Origin: Methylosinus sporium
GTDB taxonomy: Bacteria; Pseudomonadota; Alphaproteobacteria; Rhizobiales; Beijerinckiaceae
Reading direction: 5' to 3'
Assembly (NCBI RefSeq): GCF_003113265.1
Contig: NZ_PUIV01000001.1
Location: 186,001 to 250,000 of the forward strand
DNA length: 64,000 nucleotides
Under the pieces are notes generated by a model, which did not search any database, was not told the DNA's origin, and worked only from the letters and a program-made list of their open reading frames with translations. The position numbers and the translations under genes are program-made. This document shows, piece after piece, positions 46,105 through 55,579 of this stretch. Numbering within the stretch: position 1 is the first letter of the stretch; every line of letters starts with the position of its first letter.

Positions 46105-47880
46105 ATGCCGTATCGCGCGCCAATCGACGATCTGCTCTTCGCCATGCGGCGGGCGGCGGGCGAGGCCGCCTTCGCGCCCGGCGGGCTCTATGCCGATCTC
46201 GACGCGGCGACCGCCGCGGCGACGCTCGAGGAGGCCGCCAAATTCGCCGAGAATGCGCTGGCGCCGCTCGATCACGTCGGCGACCGCGACGGGGTGAACT
46301 TTTCGGTCGGAACGGTGACGACCGCGCCCGGCTGGCGCGAGGCCTATTCGCTCTGGGTGGAAGGCGGCTGGAACGCGCTTTCCGCGCCGCCCGGTCATGG
46401 CGGCATGGGGCTGCCGCTGCTGCTCGCCGCCGCCTGCACGGAGATTTGGAACGCCGCCAATATTTCCTTCGCGCTCTGCCCGCTGCTCGGCCAGGGCGCG
46501 ATAGAGGCGATGGAGATTCATGCGAGCGAGGCGCTGAAATCCGCCTATCTGCCGAAGATGATCTCGGGCGAATGGCCGGCGACGATGAATCTCACCGAGC
46601 CCCAGGCGGGCTCCGATCTCGCCCATTTGCGCACGCGCGCCGAGCGCGCCGGGGATGGCTCCTATCGTCTGTTCGGCCAGAAGATTTTCATCACCTATGG
46701 CGAGCACGACCTGTCCGAGAACATCATTCATCTGGTTCTGGCGCGGCTGCCCGACGCGCCCGCCGGCACGCGCGGAATTTCCTTGTTTTTAGCGCCCAAA
46801 TTCCTGCCGGGGCCGGATGGGCGTCCCGGCGCGCGCAACGATGTCCGCTGCGTCGGGATCGAGCGCAAGCTCGGCATTCACGGCTCGCCGACCTGCACGA
46901 TGTCCTATGGCGACACTGGCGGCGCGATCGCTTTTCTCGTCGGCCGCGAGAATGAGGGCCTCGCCTGCATGTTCGCCATGATGAACAATGCGCGGCTCTC
47001 GGTCGGCCTGCAGGGCGTCGGCCTCGCCGAGCGGGCGACGCAGACGGCGCTGGCCTATGCGCGCGAGCGCCGCCAGGGCCGCGGCCCCTCCGGTGATCCG
47101 GCGCCCATCGTCGAGCATCCGGACGTCGTCCGAATGCTGCTGACGATGAAGGCGCAGACCGCCGCGGCGCGGGGGATCTGCTATCTCACGGCCGCCTCGC
47201 TGGATCGCGCCCGGCGGCTCGAAGGGGCGCAGGCGCAGGCGGCGCAGGAGCGCGCCGGCCTGCTGACGCCGCTCGCCAAGGCCTATTCCACCGACATAGG
47301 CTGCGAGGTCGCCTCGCTCGGCATTCAGATCCACGGCGGCATGGGCTTCATAGAGGAGACCGGCGCCGCGCAATTGCTGCGCGACGCGCGCATCACGCCT
47401 ATCTATGAGGGGACCAACGGGATTCAGGCGATCGATCTCGTCACCCGCAAGCTGCGCCTCTCCAAAGGCGCCGCCGTCTGGCGGGAGATCGACGATATGC
47501 GCGACGACATAGACGCGATGGCGGCGAGCAATGACGCGCTCTTCGTCGCAATGTCCCGGCGCGCCGCGGCGGCGGTCGACGCTTTCGAGCGGGCGACCGA
47601 CTTTCTGTCGGCGACGCCCGATCCGCGCGGGCCGGAGACGCTCGCCGGAGCGACCCCCTATCTGCGGCTCTTCGCGCTCGCGCGCGGCGTCACCCTGCTC
47701 GGGGCCGGAGCGCTCGCCGCGCGGCGCGCCGGCGACACCGCAGCGCAGAACCGGATCGTCACGGCGCGCTTCTTCGCCGATAATCTCGCCGTGGCGGCGG
47801 AGGGGCTGGAGCGCGCCATCATCGACGGCGGCGACTCCGTCGGCGCCGGGCTGGCGCTGCTGTCGTCCGGCGGCGATTGA
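46105..47880 (+). CDS. acyl-CoA dehydrogenase (DmdC-like, 591 aa)
   Basis: The protein has the acyl-CoA dehydrogenase fold in the long form with a C-terminal extension (DUF4442/AcdX-like region from about 470). Family marks are TMNLTEPQAGSDLAHLRTRA, FGQKIFITYGEHDLSENIIH, QIHGGMGFIEETGAAQLLRD and ITPIYEGTNGIQAIDLVTRK. Long-form enzymes include 3-methylmercaptopropionyl-CoA dehydrogenase, but chain-length preference cannot be told here. GGGAG lies 7 nt before the ATG. It is followed after 16 bp by an enoyl-CoA hydratase gene, a beta-oxidation pair. Confidence 0.92.
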   Translation: MPYRAPIDDLLFAMRRAAGEAAFAPGGLYADLDAATAAATLEEAAKFAENALAPLDHVGDRDGVNFSVGTVTTAPGWREAYSLWVEGGWNALSAPPGHGGMGLPLLLAAACTEIWNAANISFALCPLLGQGAIEAMEIHASEALKSAYLPKMISGEWPATMNLTEPQAGSDLAHLRTRAERAGDGSYRLFGQKIFITYGEHDLSENIIHLVLARLPDAPAGTRGISLFLAPKFLPGPDGRPGARNDVRCVGIERKLGIHGSPTCTMSYGDTGGAIAFLVGRENEGLACMFAMMNNARLSVGLQGVGLAERATQTALAYARERRQGRGPSGDPAPIVEHPDVVRMLLTMKAQTAAARGICYLTAASLDRARRLEGAQAQAAQERAGLLTPLAKAYSTDIGCEVASLGIQIHGGMGFIEETGAAQLLRDARITPIYEGTNGIQAIDLVTRKLRLSKGAAVWREIDDMRDDIDAMAASNDALFVAMSRRAAAAVDAFERATDFLSATPDPRGPETLAGATPYLRLFALARGVTLLGAGALAARRAGDTAAQNRIVTARFFADNLAVAAEGLERAIIDGGDSVGAGLALLSSGGD

Positions 47881-47896
47881 GACGAGAGAGACGTTC

Positions 47897-48658
47897 ATGC
47901 AGAACCGCGAGCTGATCGTGAGCCGGGACGGCCCGCTGATGCGGATCGTCATCGACCGGCCGGCCAAGCGCAACGCGCTCAGCCGGCCCATGTACGAGGC
48001 GATGATCGCGGCCTTCGCCAAGGCCGATGCGGATGAGGAGATTCGCGCCATCGTGCTGTCGAGCGCGGGCGATGATTTCACCGCCGGCAATGATCTCGAG
48101 GATTTCCGGCGCCCGCTGGACAATGTGCAGGAATTCTCGGCGCTGCGTTTCGTCCGCGCGCTCGCGGCGTTGCAGACGCCCATCGTCGCCGCAGTGGTCG
48201 GCGACGCGGTCGGCGTCGGCGTCACCATGCTGTTCCATTGCGATCTCGTCTACGCCTCGCATGGCGCGCGCTTCAAAATGCCTTTCGTCGATCTCGGCGT
48301 GATCCCGGAAGCGGCGTCGACCCTGCTGGTCCCGCAGCGCATCGGCCACGTCAAGGCCACGGAATTCATGCTGCTGTGCGAGAGCTTCGGAGCGAGCGAG
48401 GCGCTGCGTCTCGGCGTCGTCAATGCGGTCGCCGGCTTCGACGAGGTGGAGGAGATGGCGCTCGACGCCGCCCGCCGGCTCGCCGCCAAGCCGCGCGCGG
48501 CGCTCGCCGCGACGAGGCGGCTGCTGCGCGGCGATGCGGCGACGATCGCCGCCCGCATAGAGGAGGAGGCCGCTCTGTTCGCGGCGGCGTTGACGACGCG
48601 GGAAACCCGCGCCCGGCTCGAGGCCTTTTTCGCCGGCGTGAAGGACGGCGAGCTATAG
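47897..48658 (+). CDS. enoyl-CoA hydratase/isomerase family protein
   Basis: The 253-residue crotonase-fold protein has the oxyanion-hole segments AIVLSSAGDDFTAGNDLEDF and VVGDAVGVGVTMLFHCDLVY, followed by PFVDLGVIPEAASTLLVP. In standard hydratases Glu residues sit at positions near GE..GGG and PE; here VGDAVGVG replaces the first Glu with Asp/Ala, while the later PEAAST Glu is kept. It may thus be an isomerase-like member. The ATG at 47897 has GAGAG upstream; earlier open sequence overlaps the dehydrogenase. Confidence 0.9.
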   Translation: MQNRELIVSRDGPLMRIVIDRPAKRNALSRPMYEAMIAAFAKADADEEIRAIVLSSAGDDFTAGNDLEDFRRPLDNVQEFSALRFVRALAALQTPIVAAVVGDAVGVGVTMLFHCDLVYASHGARFKMPFVDLGVIPEAASTLLVPQRIGHVKATEFMLLCESFGASEALRLGVVNAVAGFDEVEEMALDAARRLAAKPRAALAATRRLLRGDAATIAARIEEEAALFAAALTTRETRARLEAFFAGVKDGEL

Positions 48659-48720
48659 AGCGCTTTCGAGCGAAGCGGGGCCCGGCTCGCGTGAAGAAAG
48701 CACGCGACCGAGCGACAGGC

Positions 48721-49215
48721 TCAGTCGTCCGACAATCTGGCGTAGTTCACGAGACGCGACGCCTTGAACAATATGGCGCGCATCTTCTCGCCGGCGCGGG
48801 CGCAGGTTCCGGCCAGCCGATCCAAATTCTGCGGCGCGCCGGAGCGATATTGCAGGCGCACGGCGGCGACGCTGGCGACGGCGATCGTGTCGAGCTCGGC
48901 GACATAGGCTTCGAAGCGACGCTTGAAGTCCGGGCTCACTTTCTCATAGGCTGCGAGCGCCGAATGACGGCCGGGCAGCTGCGAGCGCTCGAAATATTCC
49001 TTGTAAGTCACCGGCCGCCAGGCCAGCAGATCGTCGATGAGCTCGGGCATGTGCGGAAGCTGCTCGAGCATCATGACCAGCTCGTTGAACAGGTTGAGAT
49101 AGTCGTTGGCCAGCCCGGAGACCGGGCTGATCAGCGGCTTGGTGGCGGAAAAGTGATTCGGCGCCCGAGAGCCGTCGACTTGATCGAGCGTCGCGAATTG
49201 CGCGTCAGCCGTCAT
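48721..49215 (-). CDS. hypothetical protein, 164 aa
   Basis: I do not recognise this protein. It is mostly helical, with VSGLANDYLNLFNELVMMLE, LPHMPELIDDLLAWRPVTYK, FKRRFEAYVAELDTIAVASV and a basic C-terminal region. It has no signal or membrane segment. The ATG at 49215 has GGGA 7 nt upstream. The frame stays open far upstream antisense to the SRAP gene, but that part is not coding. It is convergent with the enoyl-CoA hydratase gene. Confidence 0.65.
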   Translation of the reverse strand: MTADAQFATLDQVDGSRAPNHFSATKPLISPVSGLANDYLNLFNELVMMLEQLPHMPELIDDLLAWRPVTYKEYFERSQLPGRHSALAAYEKVSPDFKRRFEAYVAELDTIAVASVAAVRLQYRSGAPQNLDRLAGTCARAGEKMRAILFKASRLVNYARLSDD

Positions 49216-49353
49216 AGGAAATCCCGATATGTTGGCGCTCAATATGAGCCCGAATTGATAAGAATCTCTTTCCAGATCGCCGACGCGATAGGGAGAATGC
49301 GCGCGATTTCCGCAGTTTCGCGGCGCCGCACAACAAGGGAGCGCGAGGACGTC

Positions 49354-50061
49354 ATGTGCGGGCGATACGCCATCACCCTGCCGCCGCAGGCGGCGCGCGA
49401 TTACTTCGGCTATGTCGATCAGCCGAATTTTCCGCCGCGCTACAATATCGCGCCGACGCAGCCCGTCCCCATTGTGCGGCAGGAGCGCGACCTGCGCGGC
49501 GGCGAGGCGCGACGCTTTCAGCTCGTTCGCTGGGGCTTTCTGCCGGGCTTCGTGAAAGACCCGGCGAGCTTTCCGCTCATCGTCAACGCCCGCGCCGAGA
49601 GCGCGCCGGAAAAGCCCAGCTTTCGCGCCGCGATGAAACGGCGCCGCTGTCTCTTCATCGCCGACGCCTATTACGAATGGCGGCGCGAGGGAGCGAAAGG
49701 ACGCGCCCGCGCGAGCCGGCCCTATCTCTTTCGCCACGCCGATGGAACGCCGCTGGCGCTCGCCGGCCTCTATGAGACATGGATCGGCAAGGACGGCAGC
49801 GAGCTCGACACCGCCTGCATTCTCACCGTCTCCGCCAATGGCGCGACAGTCGCCATTCACGACCGTATGCCGGCCATTCTCGCGCCGAAGGACTTCGATC
49901 TCTGGCTCGGCCTCGACGAATATGCGGCCGAGGCGGCCTGGCGCCTGCTGGTCCCGGCGCCGGAAGACGCGCTCGAATTTTTCGAGATCGGCCCGGACGT
50001 CAACAAGGCCTCCAATGACGGGCCCTGGATTCAAGCGCCGCGCGCCGACCTACTCGCCTGA
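49354..50061 (+). CDS. SOS-response-associated peptidase (SRAP, YedK/HMCES type)
   Basis: SRAP proteins form a thiazolidine cross-link with abasic sites in single-stranded DNA through Cys2. Here the N-terminus is MCGRYAITLP, which leaves Cys2 exposed after Met removal. The other active-site segments are present: PRYNIAPTQPVPIV (Asn), VNARAESAPEKPSF, ADAYYEWRREG (Glu) and AIHDRMPAIL (His). The protein is 235 aa, normal for YedK. GAGG lies 5 nt before the ATG. No SOS box was recognised upstream. Confidence 0.95.
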   Translation: MCGRYAITLPPQAARDYFGYVDQPNFPPRYNIAPTQPVPIVRQERDLRGGEARRFQLVRWGFLPGFVKDPASFPLIVNARAESAPEKPSFRAAMKRRRCLFIADAYYEWRREGAKGRARASRPYLFRHADGTPLALAGLYETWIGKDGSELDTACILTVSANGATVAIHDRMPAILAPKDFDLWLGLDEYAAEAAWRLLVPAPEDALEFFEIGPDVNKASNDGPWIQAPRADLLA

Positions 50062-50202
50062 CAGAGGCGAGCCGGGACAAGCGGGCGGAGGCAGCCGCGA
50101 GAAAAAAGGCGACAGGAAAAAACCTTGGCGGCGCGGCGGTGAATGATAAGACTCTTCGCCGTCGCTGTTTCGACATGAGATTTTCTCGAAGGGAGTTTGT
50201 AA

Positions 50203-51147
50203 ATGCGCATCGGTATGCGCGCCGCCTTCGCGGCGCTCGGGATCGTCCTGACTTCGTCCATCGGCTCTGCGAGCCTCGCCGGCCCCTATAATCCCGTCGC
50301 CCAGGCGGCGCAGTCGAAACTCGCCGCCCAGGGCTTCGATCCGGGAACGCTGGACGGCGTCGTCGGGACCAAGACCACCGCCGCGATCGCCGCCTTTCAG
50401 CAGAAGTCCGGCCTGCCGCAGAGCGGCGCGCTCGATCCGGCGACGCTGGAGAAGCTCGGGATCGGCGTCTCCGCATCGAAGCCCGTCGCCGATTGGATCG
50501 CCGTTCCGACGCAGGAGGAGATCGACAAGCTCGTTTCCGCCAAGAATGATCCGGCGCGGGCCTACAGCAATTATCAGCCCAACGCCGCGGCGGCCGGCCT
50601 CTCGCTGCCGGGCGCGGCGATCCTCGCGGCGATGAATCAGAGCGCCGACATCTACGGCAGCCGCCGCGCCGGCGAGCCCAAGCATACGGACCAGGGCTAT
50701 CAATATACGGCCGACTGTCTCAAGACCAATTACGCGCCGACCGACTGGTCGGATATAACGATCCATTATTATTGCCAAATGTCCAAGCCGCGCGCCTGCT
50801 ACACATATGCGCTGTCCGGCAGATCGACGCCCGCGGGCCTCAAATATCAGCGTCCTGCGGCCTATCGCGGCTGCGCGGCGGGCACGCTGAAGGAAGCCGC
50901 CGATTTCATCGCCTTCGTGCCGAAGACGCAGCCGCTGGTCTTCCAATATGTGATGTTCGGCCAGACCCACGCTTTCGATCACGAGCAGGAGCAGGCGATC
51001 ATCAACGCCTTCTATGGCGTGACGAATCCGGCCGACAAGGCGGAATGCAAGGCCAAGCGCCCGCGCCGCACCGAGGATCCGACCGACGGCACGCACTGTC
51101 TCGTGAGCAAGATCATGACGCCGCGCCTCGCCGGCAAAGGCGATTGA
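50203..51147 (+). CDS. exported peptidoglycan-binding domain protein
   Basis: The protein (314 aa) has a signal peptide (MRIGMRAAFAALGIVLTSSI) and a PG_binding_1 domain at about residues 30-85 (QSKLAAQGFDPGTLDGVVGT, TTAAIAAFQQKSGLPQSGAL). The rest (about 100-310) is unrecognised and contains cysteines that could form disulfides. It presumably anchors to the cell wall in the periplasm. A clear hairpin terminator follows at 51156. Confidence 0.88.
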   Translation: MRIGMRAAFAALGIVLTSSIGSASLAGPYNPVAQAAQSKLAAQGFDPGTLDGVVGTKTTAAIAAFQQKSGLPQSGALDPATLEKLGIGVSASKPVADWIAVPTQEEIDKLVSAKNDPARAYSNYQPNAAAAGLSLPGAAILAAMNQSADIYGSRRAGEPKHTDQGYQYTADCLKTNYAPTDWSDITIHYYCQMSKPRACYTYALSGRSTPAGLKYQRPAAYRGCAAGTLKEAADFIAFVPKTQPLVFQYVMFGQTHAFDHEQEQAIINAFYGVTNPADKAECKAKRPRRTEDPTDGTHCLVSKIMTPRLAGKGD

Positions 51148-51155
51148 CGGACGAA

Positions 51156-51183
51156 AAAGAGCGAGCTTTCGGGCTCGCTCTTT
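51156..51183 (+). terminator. terminator of the peptidoglycan-binding gene
   Basis: A perfect 11-bp stem AAAGAGCGAGC/GCTCGCTCTTT with a 6-nt loop starts 9 bp after the stop codon and ends in TTT. Confidence 0.7.
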
Positions 51184-51327
51184 GGAAACGCTTCGGTTCC
51201 GTCGGCAGATCGCTGGTCTTCGCCGCGAAACCCCACCCCGTGCGGCTATCGCCGGCCGACCCTCCCCTTTACGAGCGTTTCCAGCCGAAGTGGACGCCGG
51301 TTCGGCGTTGGAACACGGAAAGTCTAG

Positions 51328-51376
51328 CGCGCATTCCGATCGAACGGAATCGTTCGATCGATCAGAATTCGCTCCA
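51328..51376 (-). repeat. dispersed repeat, copy B
   Basis: Read on the minus strand, this unit begins GGAGCGAATTCTGATCG and carries the stem CGATCGAACG/CGTTCGATCG. It aligns with copy A (13531-13579) with six mismatches. It lies upstream of the GNAT gene, in the 325-bp gap that also holds the terminator at 51156-51183; the rest of the gap shows nothing. Confidence 0.75.
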
Positions 51377-51472
51377 ACGAAAGAAAGCCGAAGCGCAGGA
51401 AGCGGCTTCAATTCGCACATCGGCGCGCGCCTTGCTACGCGAGATACGACGAAGGAGGATGCGACCGCGACC

Positions 51473-51970
51473 ATGGCGCTGACGATCCGACGACTCACGA
51501 CCGCCGACGCCGCCGAGTTCCACGCTCTGCGACAGGAGGGATTTCGCCTGCACGAGCGGGAGTTTCGCTTCGCGCCCGAGGATGAGGCGCATCTTACGCT
51601 CGCGGAGGTCGCGGCGCGGCTGGCGCGCGATTTCGCCGTCGGCGCTTTCGAGGGCGAAAGCCTCGAGGGCGTCGCCGGGCTCGCGGGCTTCGCCGGCGTC
51701 AAGACGAAGCACAAGGCGCTGCTCTGGGGCATGTATCTGCGCGCGCGCCACAGAGGCGCAGGCGGCGCCGACGCGCTCATGGCCGCGCTGATGGAACATG
51801 CGCGCGGAACCTATGAGATCGTCACGCTGACCGTGATGCGCGACAATGAAAGAGCGCGGCGCTTCTACGAGCGTTGGGGATTTGCGATCTATGGCGTCGA
51901 GCCGGCGTCGGTGAAGACGGCGGAGGGCGCCTATCTCGATGAAGCGCTGATGGCGTTGCGGTTCGATTGA
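51473..51970 (+). CDS. GNAT-family N-acetyltransferase
   Basis: The protein (165 aa) follows the GNAT fold: a beta-strand start (MALTIRRLTTADAAEFHALR), the central segment WGMYLRARHRGAGGADALMA, which contains the acetyl-CoA-binding R-G-x-G-G-A-like loop, and TLTVMRDNERARRFYERWGF, the usual C-terminal alpha4 region. The acceptor substrate is unknown. AAGGAGG lies 14 nt before the ATG, somewhat far. Confidence 0.88.
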   Translation: MALTIRRLTTADAAEFHALRQEGFRLHEREFRFAPEDEAHLTLAEVAARLARDFAVGAFEGESLEGVAGLAGFAGVKTKHKALLWGMYLRARHRGAGGADALMAALMEHARGTYEIVTLTVMRDNERARRFYERWGFAIYGVEPASVKTAEGAYLDEALMALRFD

Positions 51971-52014
51971 GCCGGCATATTGCCGCAGAGCGGGGAAGGG
52001 CATAGGTTCGAGAC

Positions 52015-53829
52015 ATGTTCGAGAGCAGATTCCAGAGCTTCGCCGACGACGCCTGCGGGCAGGACAGCGCGGAGCGACTCGCGGCCTTGCGCGCAGAGCT
52101 CGCGCGCCGCCGCATCGACGGCTTCATCGCCCCCCGCGCCGACGAGCATCAGAACGAATATGTGCCGAAATCGGCGGAGCGGCTCGCCTGGCTGACCGGC
52201 TTCACCGGCTCGGCCGGCGTCGTCGTCGTGCTGGCCGACAAAGCGGCGCTCTTCGTCGACGGGCGCTATACGCTGCAAGCGCCCGAGCAGGTCGATACGA
52301 AACGCGTCGCCGTCTTCGACATTTCGCAAAAGGCGCCCGCGCGCTGGCTCGCCGAGACGGCGAAGCAGGGCGCGCGCATCGGCTATGATCCCTGGGTGCA
52401 CACGCCGGCGCAGATCGAACGCTACGCCAAAGCATTGGAGAGCAAGGACGTCACGCTCGTTCCGCTCGACAGCAATCCGATCGACGCTGTTTGGACCGAT
52501 CGGCCGGAGCCGCCGCGAGGCGCCGTAACGCTCTATCCGCCGCGCCTCGCCGGCGTCGCGGCCAAGACGAAGATCGCGCGCGTGCGCAAGGCGCTCGGCG
52601 AGGCCGATGCGCTGCTGATCTCCGATCCCCATGCGCTCGCATGGCTGTTCAATCTGCGCGGCGCCGATGTCGCGCATACGCCGATCGCGCTCGCTTTCGC
52701 CGTCCTTCCCAAGGAGGGCAAGCCGCTACTCTATGTCGATCCCGCCAAGCTCTCGGCCAAGACGAGGAGCAGCCTCGAAGGCCTCGCAGATATTTATGAG
52801 CCGGCCGATGTCGTCGAGGATATCTCCGACGCCGGCGCGCGCGGCATGACGATCCTGTTCGACTCCGCCACCGCGCCGGCGAAGCTCGTCGAGCTCTTCC
52901 GCGCCCAAGGCGGCAAGCCCAAGCTCGGCGAGGATCCGATCGCGCTGCTCAAAGCGGTCAAGAACGACATAGAGCTCGATGGCGCGCGCGCCGCCCATTT
53001 GCGCGACGGCGTCGCGCTGACGCGCTTTCTCTCCTGGTTCGCGGAGACGGCGCCCAAAGGAAAGCTCACGGAAATCTCCGCCGCCCAGGCGCTCGAGACC
53101 TTCCGTCGCGAGAGCGGCGAGCTGCGCGATCTCTCCTTTCCCACCATCTCCGCCTTCGGTCCGCACGCCGCCATTCCGCATTATCGCGTGACCGAAGCGA
53201 GCGATCTGCGCATCTCGCGCGGCTGCTATCTCGTCGATTCCGGCGCGCAATATCTCGACGGCACCACCGATGTGACGCGCACCATCGGCGTCGGCCGGCC
53301 GTCGAAGCAATTGCGCGAGCATTTCACCCGCGTGCTGCAAGGCCATATCGGCGTCGCCCGCGCGGTGTTTCCCGCGGGCGTCAGCGGCGCGCAGCTCGAC
53401 GCTTTCGCGCGCCGCAGCCTGTGGGAGGCGGGGCTCGATTTCGACCATGGCACCGGCCATGGCGTCGGCGCCTATCTCTCGGTGCACGAGGGGCCGCAGC
53501 GCATATCGAAACTCGGCTCGACGCCCTTGCAGCCGGGCATGATCCTCTCCGACGAGCCGGGATATTATCGCGCCGGCGAATATGGCATTCGCCTCGAGAA
53601 TCTGATCGTCGTCGAGAAGCGGGAGATCGAAGGCGCCGAGCGCGAGATGCTCGGCTTCGAGACGCTCACCCTCGCGCCTTTCGATCTCGCCCTCGTCGAG
53701 CCGAAGCTTTTGAGCCTCGAGGAGACGCGCTGGCTCAACGCCTATCACGCGCGGGTGCGCGCGGAATTGTCGCCGCATCTCGACGCAAAGACGCGCAAAT
53801 GGCTGGCGCAGGCGACGAGACGATTGTGA
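52015..53829 (+). CDS. pepP: M24-family Xaa-Pro aminopeptidase
   Basis: The protein (604 aa) has two creatinase N-terminal-type domains and a C-terminal M24 metallopeptidase domain. The dinuclear metal ligands are seen in order: YLVDSGAQYLDGTTDVTRTI (two Asp), DHGTGHGVGAYLSVHEGP (His), SDEPGYYRAGEYGIRLENLI (two Glu). It removes N-terminal residues before proline. The three-domain length matches eukaryotic-type aminopeptidase P rather than the shorter E. coli form. It ends 10 bp from truA, convergent. Confidence 0.93.
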   Translation: MFESRFQSFADDACGQDSAERLAALRAELARRRIDGFIAPRADEHQNEYVPKSAERLAWLTGFTGSAGVVVVLADKAALFVDGRYTLQAPEQVDTKRVAVFDISQKAPARWLAETAKQGARIGYDPWVHTPAQIERYAKALESKDVTLVPLDSNPIDAVWTDRPEPPRGAVTLYPPRLAGVAAKTKIARVRKALGEADALLISDPHALAWLFNLRGADVAHTPIALAFAVLPKEGKPLLYVDPAKLSAKTRSSLEGLADIYEPADVVEDISDAGARGMTILFDSATAPAKLVELFRAQGGKPKLGEDPIALLKAVKNDIELDGARAAHLRDGVALTRFLSWFAETAPKGKLTEISAAQALETFRRESGELRDLSFPTISAFGPHAAIPHYRVTEASDLRISRGCYLVDSGAQYLDGTTDVTRTIGVGRPSKQLREHFTRVLQGHIGVARAVFPAGVSGAQLDAFARRSLWEAGLDFDHGTGHGVGAYLSVHEGPQRISKLGSTPLQPGMILSDEPGYYRAGEYGIRLENLIVVEKREIEGAEREMLGFETLTLAPFDLALVEPKLLSLEETRWLNAYHARVRAELSPHLDAKTRKWLAQATRRL

Positions 53830-53839
53830 GCGTCCGCCG

Positions 53840-54640
53840 TCAATAATCGACGGCGACGAGATAGAGCCCATGCGGCGGGGCGACCTGTCCGCAGCGGGTC
53901 CTGTCCCGCGCCTCGAGCGCCGCGCGCAAATCGTCGGCGCTCCATTTGCCGGAGCCGACATGCTCCAGCGAGCCAGCCAGCGAGCGCACCTGATTGTGCA
54001 GGAACGACCGCGCGCAAGTGACGATTTCGATGATGTCGCCGTCGCGACGCACATCGAGCCGCTCCAGCGTCCGCACCGGCGAATTGGCCTGACATTCGGT
54101 CGAGCGGAATGTCGTGAAATCATGCCGGCCGACCAGCGCCTGCGCCGCCGCGTGCATGGCCTCCGCATCGATCGGCCGCTTCACATGCCAGGCGCGGCCG
54201 CGCTGCAAGGTCAGCGGCGCGCGGCGATTGTCGATCACATAGCGATAATGCCGGCGGATCGCCGAGAAGCGCGCCTCGAAAGTCTGCGCGACACGGCGCG
54301 TTTCCAGCACGGCGATCGGCGACGGCCGCAGATGCGCATTGAGCGCGTCGCGCAGCCGATCCTCGCGCCATTCGCGCGAAAGATCGACATGGCCGACCTG
54401 CCCCAGCGCATGAACGCCGGCGTCGGTGCGCCCCGCCCCATGCACCACACGCCGTGCGCCGGCCTCCAGCGCCGAAACCGCCTCCTCGAGCCGCTGCTGC
54501 ACGGAGACGCCATTCTCCTGCCGCTGCCAGCCGACGAAGGGCGAGCCGTCATATTCTATAGTGAGAGCGTAGCGGAATGTCGCGCGTTCACCCTCCCCTT
54601 CAGGGGGAGGTGGGGAACCCGCCTCTATTGTGGCCGTCAT
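53840..54640 (-). CDS. truA: tRNA pseudouridine synthase A
   Basis: TruA makes pseudouridine 38-40 in tRNA anticodon arms. The catalytic Asp is in [20 protein letters not shown], and [20 protein letters not shown] is the usual N-terminal start. Here about 21 residues precede that start, including [12 protein letters not shown], which is encoded by a hairpin repeat (54590-54611). No other start codon lies between the repeat and the core. The ATG at 54640 is 2 nt after the fmt stop, so coupling keeps this start. The protein is 266 aa. Confidence 0.94.
   Translation of the reverse strand: MTATIEAGSPPPPEGEGERATFRYALTIEYDGSPFVGWQRQENGVSVQQRLEEAVSALEAGARRVVHGAGRTDAGVHALGQVGHVDLSREWREDRLRDALNAHLRPSPIAVLETRRVAQTFEARFSAIRRHYRYVIDNRRAPLTLQRGRAWHVKRPIDAEAMHAAAQALVGRHDFTTFRSTECQANSPVRTLERLDVRRDGDIIEIVTCARSFLHNQVRSLAGSLEHVGSGKWSADDLRAALEARDRTRCGQVAPPHGLYLVAVDY
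54590..54611. repeat. hairpin repeat inside the truA 5' coding region
   Basis: CCTCCCC/GGGGAGG (54592-54598 and 54604-54610) with a 5-nt loop lies in frame near the start of truA and codes PPPPEGEGE on the minus strand. The sequence resembles the CCCTCTCCC/GGGAGAGGG arms of the palindromic family, in shorter form. Confidence 0.6.
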
Positions 54641-54642
54641 TG

Positions 54643-55572
54643 TTACGTCGCCAGCGTCATGCCCGGCGCGAGCGGGCGGCCGCGCAGAAATTCGCCTATG
54701 GCCATGGGCGCCTTGCCGCCGCGCTGCACCTCGACGAGCCGAACGGCGCCCTCCCCACAGGCGATGAGGCCCTTGTCGTCGAGCGCCGCGCCGGGCGCGC
54801 CTTCGCCTGTCTCGAGCTTGGTCCGCAGCACTTTCACGCGCTCGACGCCATGGCCGAGATCGCTCTCGAAGAAAGCGCCCGGAAAGGGCGAGAGCCCGCG
54901 CACGAGATTGTGAATCTCACGCGCCGGGCGCCGCCAGTCGATGCGGCTCTCGCTCTTGTCGATCTTTTGCGCATAGGTCACGCCTTCTTCGGCCTGGGGC
55001 GCGAAGGAGAGGCCGTCCTCCGAGAGATCACGCAGCGATTTGGCCATCAGCTCGGCGCCGGCGGCGGCGAGGGCGTCATGCAATTCGCCCGTCGTCATAT
55101 CCTCGCCGATGGCGATGCGCGCCGTCGCGGCGACGGGGCCGGTGTCGAGCCCGGCCTCCATCTTCATCACCATCACGCCCGTCTCGGCGTCTCCGGCCAT
55201 CACCGCGCGCTGGATCGGCGCCGCTCCGCGCCAGCGCGGCAGCAGGGAGCCATGCAGATTGAGGCAGCCGAAACGCGGCGCGTCCAGCGCCGCCTGCGGC
55301 AGAATGAGCCCATAGGCGGCGACCACCGCCACATCGACGCGAAGATCGGCGAAAGCGCCGATGGTCTCGGCGTTCTTGAAGCTCTTGGGCGTGAAGACGG
55401 GGATGGCGAGCGTCTCGGCCAGCCGATGCACGGGCGAGAGCTTCAGCTCCATGCCGCGGCCGGCCGGGGCCGGCGCGCGCGTGTAGACGGCCGCGACCTC
55501 ATGGCCGTCGGCGACGATTCTCTGGAGCAGAGGCGCGGCGAAATCGGGCGTGCCCATGAAGACGACGCGCAT
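54643..55572 (-). CDS. fmt: methionyl-tRNA formyltransferase
   Basis: Fmt (309 aa) formylates initiator Met-tRNA. It shows the family motifs [40 protein letters not shown] with the conserved SLLP, and [20 protein letters not shown]. It is the middle gene of the def-fmt-truA operon: 7 bp after def, 2 bp before truA. Confidence 0.97.
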   Translation of the reverse strand: MRVVFMGTPDFAAPLLQRIVADGHEVAAVYTRAPAPAGRGMELKLSPVHRLAETLAIPVFTPKSFKNAETIGAFADLRVDVAVVAAYGLILPQAALDAPRFGCLNLHGSLLPRWRGAAPIQRAVMAGDAETGVMVMKMEAGLDTGPVAATARIAIGEDMTTGELHDALAAAGAELMAKSLRDLSEDGLSFAPQAEEGVTYAQKIDKSESRIDWRRPAREIHNLVRGLSPFPGAFFESDLGHGVERVKVLRTKLETGEGAPGAALDDKGLIACGEGAVRLVEVQRGGKAPMAIGEFLRGRPLAPGMTLAT

Positions 55573-55579
55573 GAGGGCG

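Noticed and set aside
48658-48720. Third copy of the GAGCGCTTTC repeat
   Set aside because: Only about ten bases match well and the stem is not kept, so it is not listed as a copy.
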